DNA of 64,000 nucleotides from Ciona intestinalis (lineage: Eukaryota; Chordata; Ascidiacea; Phlebobranchia; Cionidae). The translations under genes and the position numbers were made by a program. Every line of letters starts with the position of its first letter. Position 1 is the first letter of the stretch. The DNA is taken from contig NC_020173.2 in the NCBI RefSeq assembly GCF_000224145.3, positions 6,122,878 through 6,186,877 on the forward strand. The letters are read 5' to 3'. The notes beneath the pieces are model-generated. The model saw nothing but the letters and a program-made list of their open reading frames with translations, was not told where the DNA came from and did no database searches. Positions 30,425 through 42,805 of the stretch are shown here, one piece after another.

Positions 30425-33400
30425 ATGCTGCAGGCAAATGACGATGCACAAATCGGGGTGCACGGCCCAAAGGTGCAAAATAAACTTGGAAAATGTCCTT
30501 TTATGAAGAAATTAGACCCAGTTGGTCAAACTGATGAAACTAATCCAAATGTACCTTGGAAAAAATGTGGTAACACCAAACAAAGAAGAAGCAAGTCATG
30601 CAGAATGATGTGTAAAACAAAGAAACAGCAAAGCTTATTGAATAATAAGTGTAAAGTTCAAGAAAAAGTTTGCTGCATTAAAAATCGCATTGGGGTGTCA
30701 ACATTTTGCCGAGCTTTCCCGTTTCACCTGATTTTCAATAAAGAGTTAGAACTTCTGCAAGTTGGAGTTGCTTTCTTGCGCGTCTTGTCGTCAGATAGAG
30801 CAGCAAGTGTGGTTTATGGGAAAAAGTCAAAATTACCACGAACTTTATTTAATGACCAATTTTCAATCGTGTCGCCAGCTTTACAAACCAATGACGTAAC
30901 TTTTGAAACTCTGCTTCAATTTGTAAATGAACCGTTCACCATCCAATTAAAGAAACAGGAAAATCCAAGCTCGCAATATAGTAACACCCCTCTTATGGTA
31001 AGTTTTGTATACTGTTGTCGCTAAAAGTCAATTGCATTTGGGGTAACATCCCAGAATCCCAGGTCTTCAACCAAATCCCAGGTCTTCAACAAGTACCTTA
31101 TCCACAATAGAATAAAGTGAAGTGAATTACATGTTAAAAGTAGCCGTATTATTGAGTAGTTATAATATGATATGTTACGTGCCAAAACAAAGTTTGGACA
31201 TACCATTTGTAATGAAAGCGGAGGGCTTAAACTTGTGTGTGTTTTAAAAGGGGAATAAAGGTTAAGAAACTGCTGTATGCCCTACCATACTATTTGTGCC
31301 AAACTTTTAAAATGCAGTTGAACCAGCAATAGTTAGACCCTAGACGTATAATCTTATATCACAAATCTAACTTATTGCTCTGCTTATCTGCACAACAGGT
31401 TTGGCACCTTATGTGGGAAAAAAAGTTGCTAAAATTGTGAAAATAATCGCGTAAATAAGTTTGTGTACATTTATTTGTGTTTTCACTTTTGACAATAACA
31501 TAATATACAGAAGATTTTTAATGACTGCTGTCTTTAGTGGTTTTAACTTTTAGAGGAAATAATTTTTAAAGTTATTTCAAATACTTTCTAGTCATGCGGA
31601 TGTTCTCCAGAAAGCAAAGACAATATCTCTACACAAATTATTTCTGTAACTATATCTAAATAATAATCTCTCAGTTTATTGATTTTATTTGCATGTGCGG
31701 CCTATTTAAATTAATTATTTTAAAACATAAAATATACAGTGTTATTTCAGGTATACTTATTGTTTAAAACAGACAGAATAGCATCTCGCATATCATATTA
31801 CTATATTAGATTGCTCAATATGTGTGTTGGTTTATATTTAGATAATAAATCTGTAAAACAAGGTATTTAAAGCACATTTGTTGTATATAAAACTGTAAAA
31901 CTTACATGATTCTTGTGCCTTTGTGGTCTGTATACCATATACAAAACAGAATTATATATAATAATAATAATAATAATTAAAAATAGTTGTAAATTTTTAT
32001 TATTGTAAATTGTATGTCTTATTTTATATGTTATTTATAATATTTAATATTTACAAATCTTATTTTTGCACTAACAAGTTATTTTTAATGAAAAATTATT
32101 GCTATATGGCTGTTAGAACATGCTGTATAGCCTATTTCATATTCCATATATTGCCAATTGTTTAAATTACAACAAAGGTGTTTTTAACAAGTTCTCTAAC
32201 GAAGTGAGAAATTTAATTAAGTCTTATTGGTGTCTGTGGTCCTTTGAGAGTCCCTGATTATGTTAGTTGCAACGTACTAATCCAGTGGTGGCTTAGATGG
32301 GATTATTGATTCTTACCTACATGGTATCTTGTCTTGCGTGTGTTGCTTGCTTGGGGGATTTTAATTCAAGGTGTTTTGTTTGTTGCATGATTGCCACTTT
32401 AAAAAAGGGTTGGATTCTATTTGTTGGTGCTTAATTGTTGTTTATAATTAGGTTTATTATTGTTCAACCATGGCTTTATATCAGTTAACTTAGGCCTGTC
32501 TCGTTATAGAACCTCACCCGACCCATATATAAAAAAACAAAACGTACAATACAAGTTTCACCAAATATTGTATATACAGCCTATATCGGAAAGTTTGCTA
32601 CTTTTTGAGGTCATTTGGTAAATAAAATTTATAATTTTACTAGAAAAGCAATTTAAAGTAGGCTATTACATTATACCTTGTAAGCTGTAATGGTGGCAAC
32701 AGTAGCCTCTTGCAATACCATTGAAGCTGAAAAACCTGATACTTTTTTATTTAACCTATATTTGCTTCTTTATACATTAGGGGATGGACATCCGTGGACA
32801 GATGGTTTATGTTGAAGAGAGCAAAGCCATGTTGTTCCTTGGATCACCTAACTTGAGGAAACTTGAGGAACTGAACAAAACAGGGATGTTCATTTCAGAT
32901 ATTCCAATACACGATGCCACGCGTGATGTTATATTGGTGGGGGAACAAACTACAGCGCAAGAAAGCTTGAAAAGAAGGATGGATAAAATTAGGTTGGTTT
33001 ATTATTCTGTTGCTGTTGCCATTTATAATATTAAGCATAGTAATATAATATACAGCTTTTCTAGTCTTCTCGTAATAGCGTTTATTTTTGGTATGGCTGA
33101 CAATTTAGACAACCCATTAGTGACCACTGGGTTTAAGCAATTGCTGTTAAGTGTCTTGCACAATGACACACACGCCCACAATGGTGGCAGCGTCAGTCAA
33201 AATGACATGGTAATACAATTGGCTTTGCCAATATCATCTATTAATTATTAAATATTAGTTGGTGTAACTTTGTGTTGCTGTTGCTCATATTAGGCATAGC
33301 GTAGAAAAACCATTGGTGGCCTCTGGATTTGAGCAATTAAATATCTTGCCCAAGGACACATACGTCAAAAATGACATGGTTTTACAATTGGCTCCTGCTT

Positions 33401-36400
33401 TTACAAAATTCATAGATAAACAATCACCCACAAAGTAACCTACGTGGTACCTTGTGGGCAGGCATGAGGTGTATAAAACAGAATACCCATGTTATAATGA
33501 CAATTGTTGCCCTTTCATGCGACTATGCGAGGATAAATAAGTTACATACGCGGTAACTTGTAAGCAGGCACGAGGTGTATGAAACAGAACACCAGTGTTA
33601 TAACAGCTGTCATTGCTCGCCATGGGAGGATAAAGTAAGTTACATTCATTCTTTCATTCATAAACATGATATAACGCAGAGGGACTTTGGAGGAAAACAA
33701 CAACGCATTAGAGCAAGAAAGAAGGTTAAACGTTGATCTTCTTTATTCTATCTTCCCTGTTGATATTGCTGAAGACCTTTGGTTGGGAAAGCAAGTTAAA
33801 GCACGACAGTTGCAGGTTTGGCATTGAATTTATAAAGTATAAAACCATGGGGGAGGAGGGAACACCTTTAGATATCCAAACATCCTGATCGTGTTTTAAA
33901 CAATTAACAACGGTCTATAGGAGTCGTGAGGTTACAGTTTTATAATTCTTTAAATATTCTTTGTTTGCTATTAAGTGGGACGAGAAAATAGAACCAAAAG
34001 CTGTCCCATCTTCCCCATTCTATTATATGTTAATGGCTTAAGTATGAAATTAAAATCTTAACCAATCCTACTTTATATATCTTACAGGATGTGACGATGT
34101 TGTTTTCTGACATCGTTGGCTTCACTTCCATCTGCGCGACTTGTACGCCAATGGAAGTTATTTCAATGCTGAGTAACTTGTATGTTCTGTTTGATAAACA
34201 ATGTGGAATATATGATGTTTATAAGGTTTGTACCTGCTGTGAATTATACAATAACTGTTATAAGTCAGCAACCATTAGATATGTACTCCTTCTCTTTTTA
34301 ATGTTTTACAAATTAATTGCCAAAGATTAACGACGAAAGTTAAAAGTGAGTAATATTTAGTCATAAAAATATGGCTGTTATATTTGTTAAACTGACCAGA
34401 AGTCCATGATTTATTTACATTGATAAGTGGCTTTTCTTCATTGCGAATAAACAATGTAACAACAAATAGCCAAGTAAACATATTGTAGGGCTGGGGAAGA
34501 TGGGACACTTTTTTACTCTATTTTCTCGTCCGATTTGGTAATATACAAAGAACATTCAAAAAATATAAAAGTGTGTCCTCACGACTCCCATAGACCGTTG
34601 TAATTGTTTAAAACACGATCTGGATATTTGGATATTTCGTGCTAAAGGTGTCCCGTCCTCTCCCACCCTACTATATAAAGTTCAAGTTTTCTGATACATT
34701 AATTGCAATATGTTGACTGTCCTACAGTATTGTGCAAATACGTTTCACAGTGTAGGTATGTATTATATATATACTTTACCATAAAGGTTGAAACCATTGG
34801 CGATGCTTACTGTGTGGCTGGTGGTTTACATCGGGTCACAGACACACACGCACACCAGATAGCTTGGATGGCTTTGTTTATGATGAATTGTGCGGGGACA
34901 GTATACACTCCAACAGGGCTGAATATTTCGGTAAGTATATAATTTAACACATATTAGGATCCAAGGCTTGATGGTACCATTAATAGTGTATGTATCCCTC
35001 GGCAAGACACTTAACAATTGCTCCAACCCAGTGGTTACTAATGGGTTGTCAGCCATGCATAAGCACTTAGGTCTTTCTGGTAACTTGTGATCAGGTATGA
35101 AACAGAACACCTGTGTTATTACGGCTGTTGTTAGCCCGCTACGCAAGGATAAGGAAATTACTCTGTAGTTATTATATACTCATTATCATTGTTATATCTC
35201 ACAAACTTATTTGAAACACACGTTGATCTGCTGTTTTACACTTTTAACAAAACATTATCTTATTCATTCCAGATGAGAATAGGCGTCCACACAGGTTCTG
35301 TAGTTACTGGTGTAGTAGGGACACGAATGCCTCGTTATTGTTTATTTGGTAACAATGTTACTTTGGCAAATAAGTTTGAATCTCACAGTGAAGCTGGTCG
35401 TATTTATGTCAGTCCTACTTCATACAAGTAAGTAATAAACTGATTTGATGATTCAAAAGCGGGCACGAGGTGTATGAAACAGAACACCAGTGTTATAACG
35501 ACTGTCTTTGCCCTGCCATGCGAGGATAAATAAGTTACATACGTGGTAACTCGTAAGCGGGCACGAGGTGTATGAAACAGAACACCAGTGTTATAACGAC
35601 TGATTTATGTATTAGATTAATTTGTTTCTGGGGTAGTTAGTCAACTTGGTATATGGCACGTGGCATACCTCAGTGTATGACCTCACCCATGTAGAATAGG
35701 CTAACTTATTTAAGCTTTAATTCTAGGATTAAAGTAAAAGTTGACATTTTCTATTTCCCTTAAATTGTAATAGATTAATGCTCATGAAAAATAGAAATGA
35801 GATGCTGTAAGCTGTACATAAAAATTCAAGGTAAAGGAAAGTCAGAACATAGCATCAAAACTAGAGCCGTTACAACAGGCTTAGAAACATTTAGTACAGT
35901 TTTTAGAAGTATTAGTAGCAAGGCATTATATATTCAGAGGTTAATTTAACTTATAGTTAATAAATGTGGCATAAAGATGCTTCAACGTAAGTTGTAACTT
36001 ATATTTAATAAAGGAAGATATGATCTAGTAGGGTGGGGTAAGATGGCCGATGTATATATATACTAGGTTGGGGTAAGATGGTTCATGTTTCATTCTCTTT
36101 TATCGTCCCATTTGGTTGTAAACAAAGAATATTTACAGAATTATATAACCATACCCTTTAAAATGCCGTTGTTAATTGTTAAAAACATTATTTAGAAATA
36201 TGTGTTACCATGTGCTTACGGTATCCATCTTACCCCATAATACTATATATGTTATTGTGCTAAAATGTGTATTTTGTTGTTGCAATAATACCCATTCTTA
36301 CTTTACCAATGATACATTATGATGTCATAAAGGTTCCTATGTAAGGACCCAGGGTTTAAGTTCACACCACGCCCAAGAGACAAGCTACCAGCTGGCTTCC

Positions 36401-36531
36401 CATCTGAAATACCTGGCTGTGGATATTTCCTTGATGAATACACACTACCTGTGGATGAGAAACTAATCAACCAACTCCATTCAGATATCTCATCAAGGAA
36501 GGATAACGGATTGCTTGAAACAAACTTATAA
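30425..36531 (+). CDS. GUCY1A: Soluble guanylate cyclase alpha subunit, 7 exons, 518 aa
   Basis: Exons 30425-30997, 32781-32992, 33680-33815, 34088-34225, 34787-34930, 35273-35427, 36333-36531. The protein makes cGMP from GTP as a heterodimer with the haem-bearing beta subunit. Residues 1-90 are a basic, cysteine-rich leader containing GKCPF (compare GECPF near the N-terminus of vertebrate alpha chains). The HNOBA/PAS-like domain spans about 91-255 ([47 protein letters not shown]). A signalling helix follows at 256-306 (LLYSIFP). The class III cyclase domain spans about 308-480 ([44 protein letters not shown]). [13 protein letters not shown] and [10 protein letters not shown] are closest to the alpha-2 type. 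Length is well below the usual 690-730 aa because the H-NOX domain is missing. An in-frame TAG lies 15 bp before the ATG; an acceptor at 30433 could instead join an unseen exon. Confidence 0.94.
31000..32780. other. sGC intron 1, AT-rich
   Basis: The longest sGC intron, free of MITEs and SINEs, with an ATA/AAT microsatellite at about 31,955-31,975. No exon seen. Confidence 0.6.
33085..33205 (-). mobile_element. Reverse SINE middle region
   Basis: GACAACCCATTAGTGACCAC through GCCCACAATGGTGGCAGCG, in sGC intron 2; a second piece lies at about 33,300-33,375. Confidence 0.78.
33420..33660 (+). mobile_element. SINE 3' modules near sGC exon 3
   Basis: Linker plus two modules with tail TTACATTCATTCTTTCATTC ending about 20 bp before the exon 3 acceptor. 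Confidence 0.85.
33845..34027. mobile_element. Worn MITE in sGC intron 3
   Basis: Forward core intact; TIRs eroded (GGGGGAGGAGGGAACACC). Confidence 0.78.
34482..34677. mobile_element. MITE in sGC intron 4
   Basis: TIR GTAGGGCTGGGGAAGATGGG; reverse core. Confidence 0.88.
34962..35165 (+). mobile_element. SINE (middle and 3' module) in sGC intron 5
   Basis: GCTTGATGGTACCATTAATA start, CAACCCAGTGGTTACTAATG body, then a shortened 3' module. Confidence 0.8.
35455..35605 (+). mobile_element. SINE 3' modules in sGC intron 6
   Basis: One full and one half module directly after the exon 6 donor; a 97-bp repeat fragment follows at about 35,655-35,705. Confidence 0.82.
36026..36250. mobile_element. 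Diverged MITE subtype
   Basis: The left TIR GTAGGGTGGGGTAAGATGG is duplicated (36,026 and 36,062). The right end reads CATCTTACCCCATAATACTA. This GGGGTAAGATGG subtype recurs at 38,725 and 50,939. Confidence 0.82.
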
Positions 36532-36623
36532 ACCAAACAATTTTGAATGACTTGTCTTATTGTCACCATGTTATAACATGTACCATGTGGGGACATTATG
36601 TGATTTTTCCTTAGCATAAATAA

Positions 36624-36822
36624 TACAGTAGGGTGGAGGGAGATGGGACACCTTTTCATTCTATTTTCTTGTTCTATTTGATAGCAAACAAAGAACATTC
36701 AAAGAATTATAATACCATATCCTCACGACTCCCATAGACCGTTGTTAATTGTTTAATACACGATCAGGATATTTGGATATTATGTAAGTAAGGTGTCCCG
36801 TCTTCCCCTACCATGCTATATA
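36624..36822. mobile_element. MITE just past the sGC stop
   Basis: TIR GTAGGGTGGAGGGAGATGGG; reverse core; 93 bp after the stop codon, so probably in the 3' UTR. Confidence 0.88.
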
Positions 36823-37044
36823 TGCTGTAACCTTTAACTTTAACCACTGCTGATTCCTGCACTTTGCACTTTATTATGATTCCAATCAAAATCACTTTGC
36901 ACAAACCAATCTTCTTCAGTTTAACATAATAACTTCATTAGAGCGAAATAGGAAATTTCTTTTATTTTTTATATCAAACTTTATTGTAGTAATTGTGTTA
37001 TTTTCTTTTGGGATTTACACATTAAGTATACACATGCACGAGGT

Positions 37045-37255
37045 GGGAATAAATGTAACTTGTTTATCCTCACATGGTGGAAAACGACAGTCGTTATAAC
37101 ACGGGTGACCTGTTCCATACACTTCGTGCTTGATTACGAGTTACATGTATGTAACTTTGAGTATTCATAACTAAATTTACGGTTGTATGAAACAGAACAC
37201 CCATGTTATAACGTCACCCACCACGCGAGAATAAATAAGTTAATTTATTCAACCA
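37045..37255. mobile_element. SINE modules in opposite orientations
   Basis: A reverse module (37,045-37,160) is followed by a short forward one (37,185-37,255). Confidence 0.78.
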
Positions 37256-37259
37256 CCTA

Positions 37260-37550
37260 AATGTAGCAAATTCATTTTCATTGCTCTTTATGCACTAAAC
37301 TTACTTTATTCATTTCATCATAAATGTTTCGTGATTTCTTCATCATAAATAATCATGTGAAACCTATTTTATTTGTGATTTCGTATATGATTCTCGTGTT
37401 AGCTGTATTTCATAAATTTCGTGATTCGTTTTATGTGATTCATATTAACATTCATATGATTTCAGTGTTACTGCACACGTGATTTTTGTAGTAAATTAAT
37501 GATACAACTATTCCATACATTTTAAAACGGAATTACTGTCTTGTAACCAG
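37260..37550. other. AT-rich stretch with GTGATTCGTAT-like phrases
   Basis: TTTCGTGATT and TATGTGATTC-type phrases recur (37,327-37,480) without a clear tandem unit. No gene seen. Confidence 0.4.
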
Positions 37551-37765
37551 AGGATACTAAATTCGAAGCTCGACGCTGCTACCATTGTGGACGTATGTCC
37601 TTGGGCAAGACACTTAACGGTAATTGACTTTTAAATCTGTTTGTCTAAAATTCTACTTCATTTCTGTAATTAAACACTGAAGAATAAGGGTTCGAGGCTC
37701 GATGCTACCACTATTGTGGGTGTGTATTCTTGGGCAGGTCACTTAACGGTAATTGACCTAACCCA
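37551..37765 (+). mobile_element. Two truncated SINE heads
   Basis: Each has a B-box-like GGTTCGAGGCTCGATGCT or TTCGAAGCTCGACGCTGC followed by GCAAGACACTTAACGGTAAT-type body. Confidence 0.75.
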
Positions 37766-37823
37766 GTGAAGTTAAACTATGCTCCATTACAAATAGTTTT
37801 CTAACTGTTATATATCGATTACA

Positions 37824-38118
37824 TGGCGCCATGGTATAGTGGTTAGCGCGCCTGCCTGTAACCCAGAGGTAATGGGTTTAAGACTTGACGCTGCTACCAT
37901 TGTTGGCGTGTGTCATTGGGCAAGACACTTAACGGCAATTGCTCCAACCCAGTGGTCACTAATGGGTTGTCTAAATTATCTGCCATATTTAAAAAAAAAT
38001 CACCCACAAAGTAACATATACATGGTAACTCGTAAGCTGGCACGAGGTGTTAAACCCGTGTTATAACGACTGTCGTTTTCCGGCCATGCGAGGATAAAGT
38101 AAGTTACATTCATTCAAA
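37824..38118 (+). mobile_element. Full-length composite tRNA-derived SINE
   Basis: Best complete copy in the window: head with GGTATAGTGGTTAGCGCGCC (A box) and GTAATGGGTTTAAGACTTG (B box), middle GGGCAAGACACTTAACGGCA, linker CACCCACAAAGTAACATA, one 3' module, and an ACATTCATTC tail. Confidence 0.9.
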
Positions 38119-38426
38119 ATGATGCTATTATGAATGCGAAACACTAAAACACAAAGGTTTTCCTTCATCGTCGCTTTCTTTGTATTTGATTGATTTGTTT
38201 ACTTTACCCTGCGCTATATTCATACTACGACGTTATTAACAATATTTCCCTATAAGAAGTTTTCATCATGTCTCGTAGGAATCACTGATCAATTATTTCT
38301 AAACATTAACTTGACCAACCAAATGCAGAGTTTTGAATTTTAAACAAACGCTCAAGAGAAAATCGTATCATAAAATGGGCCATCATATGTTTGTATTAAA
38401 AACAACACAGTATTACTTAATGTATG

Positions 38427-38616
38427 TTAGTAAGGTGGGGGAAGACGGGACGCCTTTCGCACAAAATATCTAAATATCCGGACTGTGTTTTAAACAATTA
38501 ACAACGGTCCATTCGTAAGAATCGGTTTTATAACTTATTGAATGCTCTTTGTTTACCACCAAATGAGACAAGAAAATGGAATATAAAGGTGTCCCATCCT
38601 CCCCCACCCTACTATA
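38427..38616. mobile_element. MITE, complete
   Basis: TIR TAAGGTGGGGGAAGACGGGA; forward core. Confidence 0.88.
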
Positions 38617-38724
38617 CGTAATCTCTTACGTAAAAAGCTACGTAAAAATACACGCAGAGTATATAGAACACACTAATACACCAATCTAAATATGCAGGAA
38701 GGTTATATAAACTAATAAAGGGGT

Positions 38725-38929
38725 TATAGTAATGTGGGGTAAGATGGGATACAATTTGCATATAATATCCCATATTTCCTGATCGTGTTTTTAACAATTA
38801 TCAACGCTCCTTTTAGTGTTGTAAGGATACGGTTATATAATTTTCCCAAAATTCTTTGTTTCCTACTAAATGGGACGATAAAATAGAATGAAAACATGTA
38901 TCTTCTTACCCCGCCCTACCATACTATAA
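38725..38929. mobile_element. MITE, GGGGTAAGATGG subtype
   Basis: Ends 30 bp below the STUM stop, in its 3' flank. Forward core with ATATCCCATATTTCCTGATC. Confidence 0.83.
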
Positions 38930-38958
38930 TACACTCGGAGTTGTTATATCGTAGCTTA

Positions 38959-41422
38959 TTAAGCCATAATAACTTTCGGGGGAGGAAGTTGCTGGACTTG
39001 TGTAGTTGTTGTTGTTTGTCCTTGGTCCGCCGCTATAAATATAAATATGTTTTAATATAAGTTGGTACCGAATACCAGCACAGTGAATACGGGTTCGAAA
39101 CTCGACGCTGCTGCCGTTATGAGCGTATGGGTTTTTGGGTAGAACACTTATGAAACGTCCCATAGCGGCAATTTATAACATCTGTGTTAAAACGACTGTC
39201 GTTGCCCCGCCATGCGAGGATAAATAAGTTACAAACGTGGTAAACTTAAACTCGTAAGCGGACACGAAGTGTATGAAACAGAATATTCGTGTTATAACGA
39301 CTGTTGTTGCCCAACCACGCGAGAATAAATAAATTACATTCATTCAACTATCGACAAATGTCCCTCATTTACTATGTAATTCTAAAAGTAACAAGTCGTA
39401 TAGTAAGGTGGGGGAAGATGGGACACTTTTTAACTCTATTTTTTCGTCCCATTTGGTAGTAAACACAGAACATTCAAAGAATTATAAAACTGTATCCTCA
39501 CGACTCCCATAGACCCTTGTTAATTGTTTTGAAAAAAACATCAGGATATTTCGATATTATGTGCTAAAGGTGTCCCATCTTCCCCCATCCTACTATATTC
39601 ATATTCCAACTTACCTGATATAGCTACGAACGCAAACCCCCATATAATACTCCATACCCAGCCAATGAAGAAAAATACCAACGCAATCTGTGCTAACCCA
39701 ATCCAGAAGTTAATACAGAAAGTTCCAAACCGACTTCCACCGGATTCCCCAACATTACCACAGCATAGCACGCTGAAGGCTGCAATAATGGTGCCTAAAA
39801 AATAACTTTTTTGAGTTGATGGTAAAAAAAATAAACAAATTTAAAGAAACATTTTTTGGAAAAATAAAAGGTGTTTTTTAAAGGAAAACAATACTTAATT
39901 AGGGGAAGGGAGGCAATAAAGTATTTGCTTTACGTTTTACAACAAAAGTGTTCGTTATTTAAACAAAATATACATAAACATCGCTTTCAATGGCGTACCA
40001 TATGCCGTTCTCTTTGAAAGAACTTCTCTTGAAAGAACTTCTTTGAGAAGTGGTTTTATTAAACTTTATTCTCGTAAAGAGCCTTGAGCCTATTTAGCAT
40101 ATAAGCTTCGCACAAAAGTCGAGAAGATTGTGCTAAAAAAACGCCCATTGTTGGCTGATTATAATACACGGTTGAATGTGATTGAAAACTAAATATTTGT
40201 CCTGTAAGTTAAGCAAGTCCAGACATGTGTATTATACTCTGCGAATTTTATAAAGAGACAATCGGGTATCTTTGGTTACTTGTTCGGCGTCGTGGAAAAT
40301 GGTTAGGTGGAAAGGAGTACGAGCTGTACAACATTGTTGGCGTATGTGTTATTGAGCAAGACACTTACCGGCAATTGCTCCAAACTAATGGGTTGTCTAA
40401 TTGTCAGTTATACATAAAAAACAACCAAACACAAAGTTACATACGTGGTAACTTGTAAGTGGGTACAAGGTGTATGAAACAGAACGCTCGTGTTATAACA
40501 ACTTTCATTGCCCCGCCATGCAAGGATAGATAAGTTACATACGTGGTAACTGGTAAGCTGGCATAGGTGTATGAAACAGAACACCCGTGTTATAACGACT
40601 GTCGTTGCTTCGCTGCCCAAGAATAAACAAGTTCCATTCACTCACCAATTCCCGGCAGGATAAAGTTGACAACACACAGAAAAATAGCCAATGGCATTGG
40701 TAGTTGGGGAATGGCTTGTCGCATTCCGTCCATAGAGCTATTCTTGTTTACAACTGTAGTTTGCGTAACATACTGCGGCTGTTGGGGGCCCATATTCTGC
40801 TGCATTTGAGGCTGAAATCCCATATTCTGTTGCATTTGTGGCTGCTGAAACCCCGTGTTCGGTTGCATCTATATTGAGGTTTTATAATGAGGTGTAAAGT
40901 TATAAATATCTCACATCAAAGTCATAGCGTTGGGTGGGGCAAGACGGGACACGGTTACAACATAATATCCAAATATCCTGTTCGTGTTTCATGCATCAGT
41001 TATATATGTGATTACATTCATTCATTCTTTTAGGACTCGTTGGCGCAATCATATGAACAAAAGTATTTTGCTAATTATTTCATCACTTTTTAAACAAAGC
41101 TCCACGCATTAACGATATAAAGGTCCAAGTACTGGCGCATTCCCGCATGCTATATAGTAGTGAGGAGGAAAATGGGACACTCTTTCATTCTACTTTCTCA
41201 CCCCATTTGGTAGTAAACAAAGAACATTCAAACATTTATAAAACTGTATCCTCACGACCCCCATAGACCGTTATTAATTGTTTAAAACACGATCAGGATA
41301 TTTGAATATAAGTACTGACGCATCTGCATATTAAATACGATGAACAAAAACATTCGATAACTTACCTCATGCGACATTGCATATCCGGGTAAAGCTGTTT
41401 TATTTTCCTCTGGGTTTTCCAT
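38959..41422 (-). CDS. STUM: SPEC3/Stum family two-pass membrane protein, 4 exons, 177 aa
   Basis: Exons 41422-41366, 40868-40646, 39794-39615, 39032-38959. Residues 20-60 are a Q/M/P-rich tail with a repeated QMQQNMG motif. PQLPMPLAIFLCVVNFILPG (about 74-93) opens TM1, and IGLAQIALVFFFIGWVWSII (about 125-144) forms TM2, separated by a short cysteine- and glycine-rich loop (LCCGNVGESGG). This LPMPLA...NFILPGIGT pattern and the GW-WSI-WG end of TM2 are the hallmark of the family that includes sea urchin SPEC3 (ciliary) and Drosophila Stum (mechanosensory neurons). The C-terminus is short with a PPP motif. Acting at cilia or sensory membranes is inference from those relatives. Confidence 0.9.
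39065..39350 (+). mobile_element. SINE (head to tail) in STUM intron 3
   Basis: GGTTCGAAACTCGACGCTGC head piece, shortened middle, two 3' modules and an ATTACATTCATTC tail. Confidence 0.83.
39400..39597. mobile_element. MITE next to a STUM donor
   Basis: Complete; its right end is 17 bp from the donor of exon 39794-39615. Confidence 0.9.
40335..40642 (+). mobile_element. 5'-truncated SINE abutting STUM exon 2
   Basis: Body, linker and two modules. The tail GTTCCATTCACTCACC runs into the minus-strand donor GTGAGTGAATGG of exon 40868-40646. Confidence 0.86.
40930..40995. mobile_element. MITE fragment
   Basis: GGGTGGGGCAAGACGGGACA and ATATCCAAATATCCTGTTCG only. Confidence 0.7.
41151..41312. 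mobile_element. MITE lacking the right TIR
   Basis: Left TIR GTAGTGAGGAGGAAAATGGG and reverse core to GGATATTTGAATATA; in STUM intron 1. Confidence 0.78.
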
Positions 41423-41517
41423 GTTTGTCGTTTGGTATATGCTCAAACAATATAACAGGACAGTAACTACGAGTTACCTATATCCAAAGCAATCATATAT
41501 TACACAGTTAAACATAT

Positions 41518-41712
41518 ATAGTAGGGTGGGGAAGGCGGGACACCTTTAGCACATAATATCCAAATATCCTGATCGAGTTTTAAACAATTAACAACGGTCT
41601 ATGGGAGTCGTGGGGATACAGTTTTATAATTCTTTGAATGTTCTTTGCTTACTACCAAGTTGGGGGAGAAAGTAATCATGAAAAGGTTTCTCATCTTCCC
41701 CCACTCTACTAT
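41518..41712. mobile_element. MITE upstream of STUM
   Basis: Complete; begins about 95 bp above the STUM start codon. Confidence 0.9.
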
Positions 41713-42300
41713 AGAACAGTATAAATGCAAATAATAAGTGCGTGACTTGTTAGAAATCCTAACAAGCCTTTAGGTAGCTTCCCTAATGTTTCACACGGTA
41801 TGACAAATTAAAACCAAAATGTCTTTTGCCAAAATTAACGAAAAACCTTGTGCTGGCAAACGTTTAAAAGCAACTGTTCGAAACGACTATTACGCAACAA
41901 TTCACGTAAAGTCGGCATACAAAAATATTGTAAACAGATTATTGCACATTTCACTTAAATAATCAGACATAGCTTTTAAATACAACCTTTCCAAATGCCT
42001 ATTAAAAATAGAAAAATACTAAATTTAAATTTGCACTTTTTGCCAAAAGTTTCAAATGCATTGTTTAAACTCCTATATCATAGCAGCGTATCCCAATCTA
42101 ACAGCCTGAGGCAAACGGTTTTTCATTTGGAAACCGTCACCACAACAACTATAACGCCAACGCGAGCCTAAAGAACATGATATCCCAGTTCGCCAGAACC
42201 TTTGTGTCTGGACAGTTTAATTCATTCTATTTTATCTTTTTCTTTCAAAATACGTTGGCTTTTGTTCGTGAAGTTTGCTTGGAACGCAGGATCTATGTTA
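41713..42300. other. Intergenic, nothing recognised
   Basis: AT-rich and repeat-free; no supported exon. Confidence 0.4.
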
Positions 42301-42442
42301 AAGGTGACTGTACACAGTATCCGGAATTCGTCCGTTTTGTCTGTTTTGTCTGGATTTCGTTGCCGCATGCGGAACTCGGCAATGGGTTTGCATACGACTT
42401 CGCATGCTAATACGCACGCCGGATACTGTGTACAGCCACCTT
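42301..42442. repeat. Inverted repeat, 24-bp arms
   Basis: Arms 42301-42324 and 42419-42442 match in 23 of 24 positions (AAGGTGACTGTACACAGTAT). The 94-bp interior is GC-richer than its surroundings and has short internal palindromes (GCATGC). It has no link to the known repeat families. Confidence 0.9.
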
Positions 42443-42694
42443 CAAGATGGTTTATATTTTTATTCTTTTTATCGTCCCATTTGCTTCGGAAATACATTAT
42501 TACCGATATGTTTGACTTTATATTTTTATATATTTTTACTTTTTATTCGATTTATTAATCTTCAGAAACATTCAATAACTTTTGATACCTGGTCCGCGGT
42601 CACACGGTGTAATCTATACCATCTTAAAAGTAATCCGACACACATGTTGGCTAGAACAAACACAAAGCACAATATGCGTGGCTTGAAACAATAT

Positions 42695-42745
42695 ATAGTA
42701 GGCTGGGTAGGATGGGAACTGTTAGCCCATATTTTCCGGTCGTGT
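42695..42745. mobile_element. MITE left-end fragment
   Basis: GTAGGCTGGGTAGGATGGGA and TTAGCCCATATTTTCCGGTC only. Confidence 0.65.
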
Positions 42746-42805
42746 TTATAGAATGAGTAATTGATTAAAACAGTATACGGCGGGTCTTCTAATTTCGTAT
42801 AAGTG

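Noticed and set aside
37830-37895. tRNA gene
   Set aside because: A and B boxes are present but the region is joined to the SINE body and tail and lacks a proper 3' acceptor stem; the same head recurs in other SINE copies.
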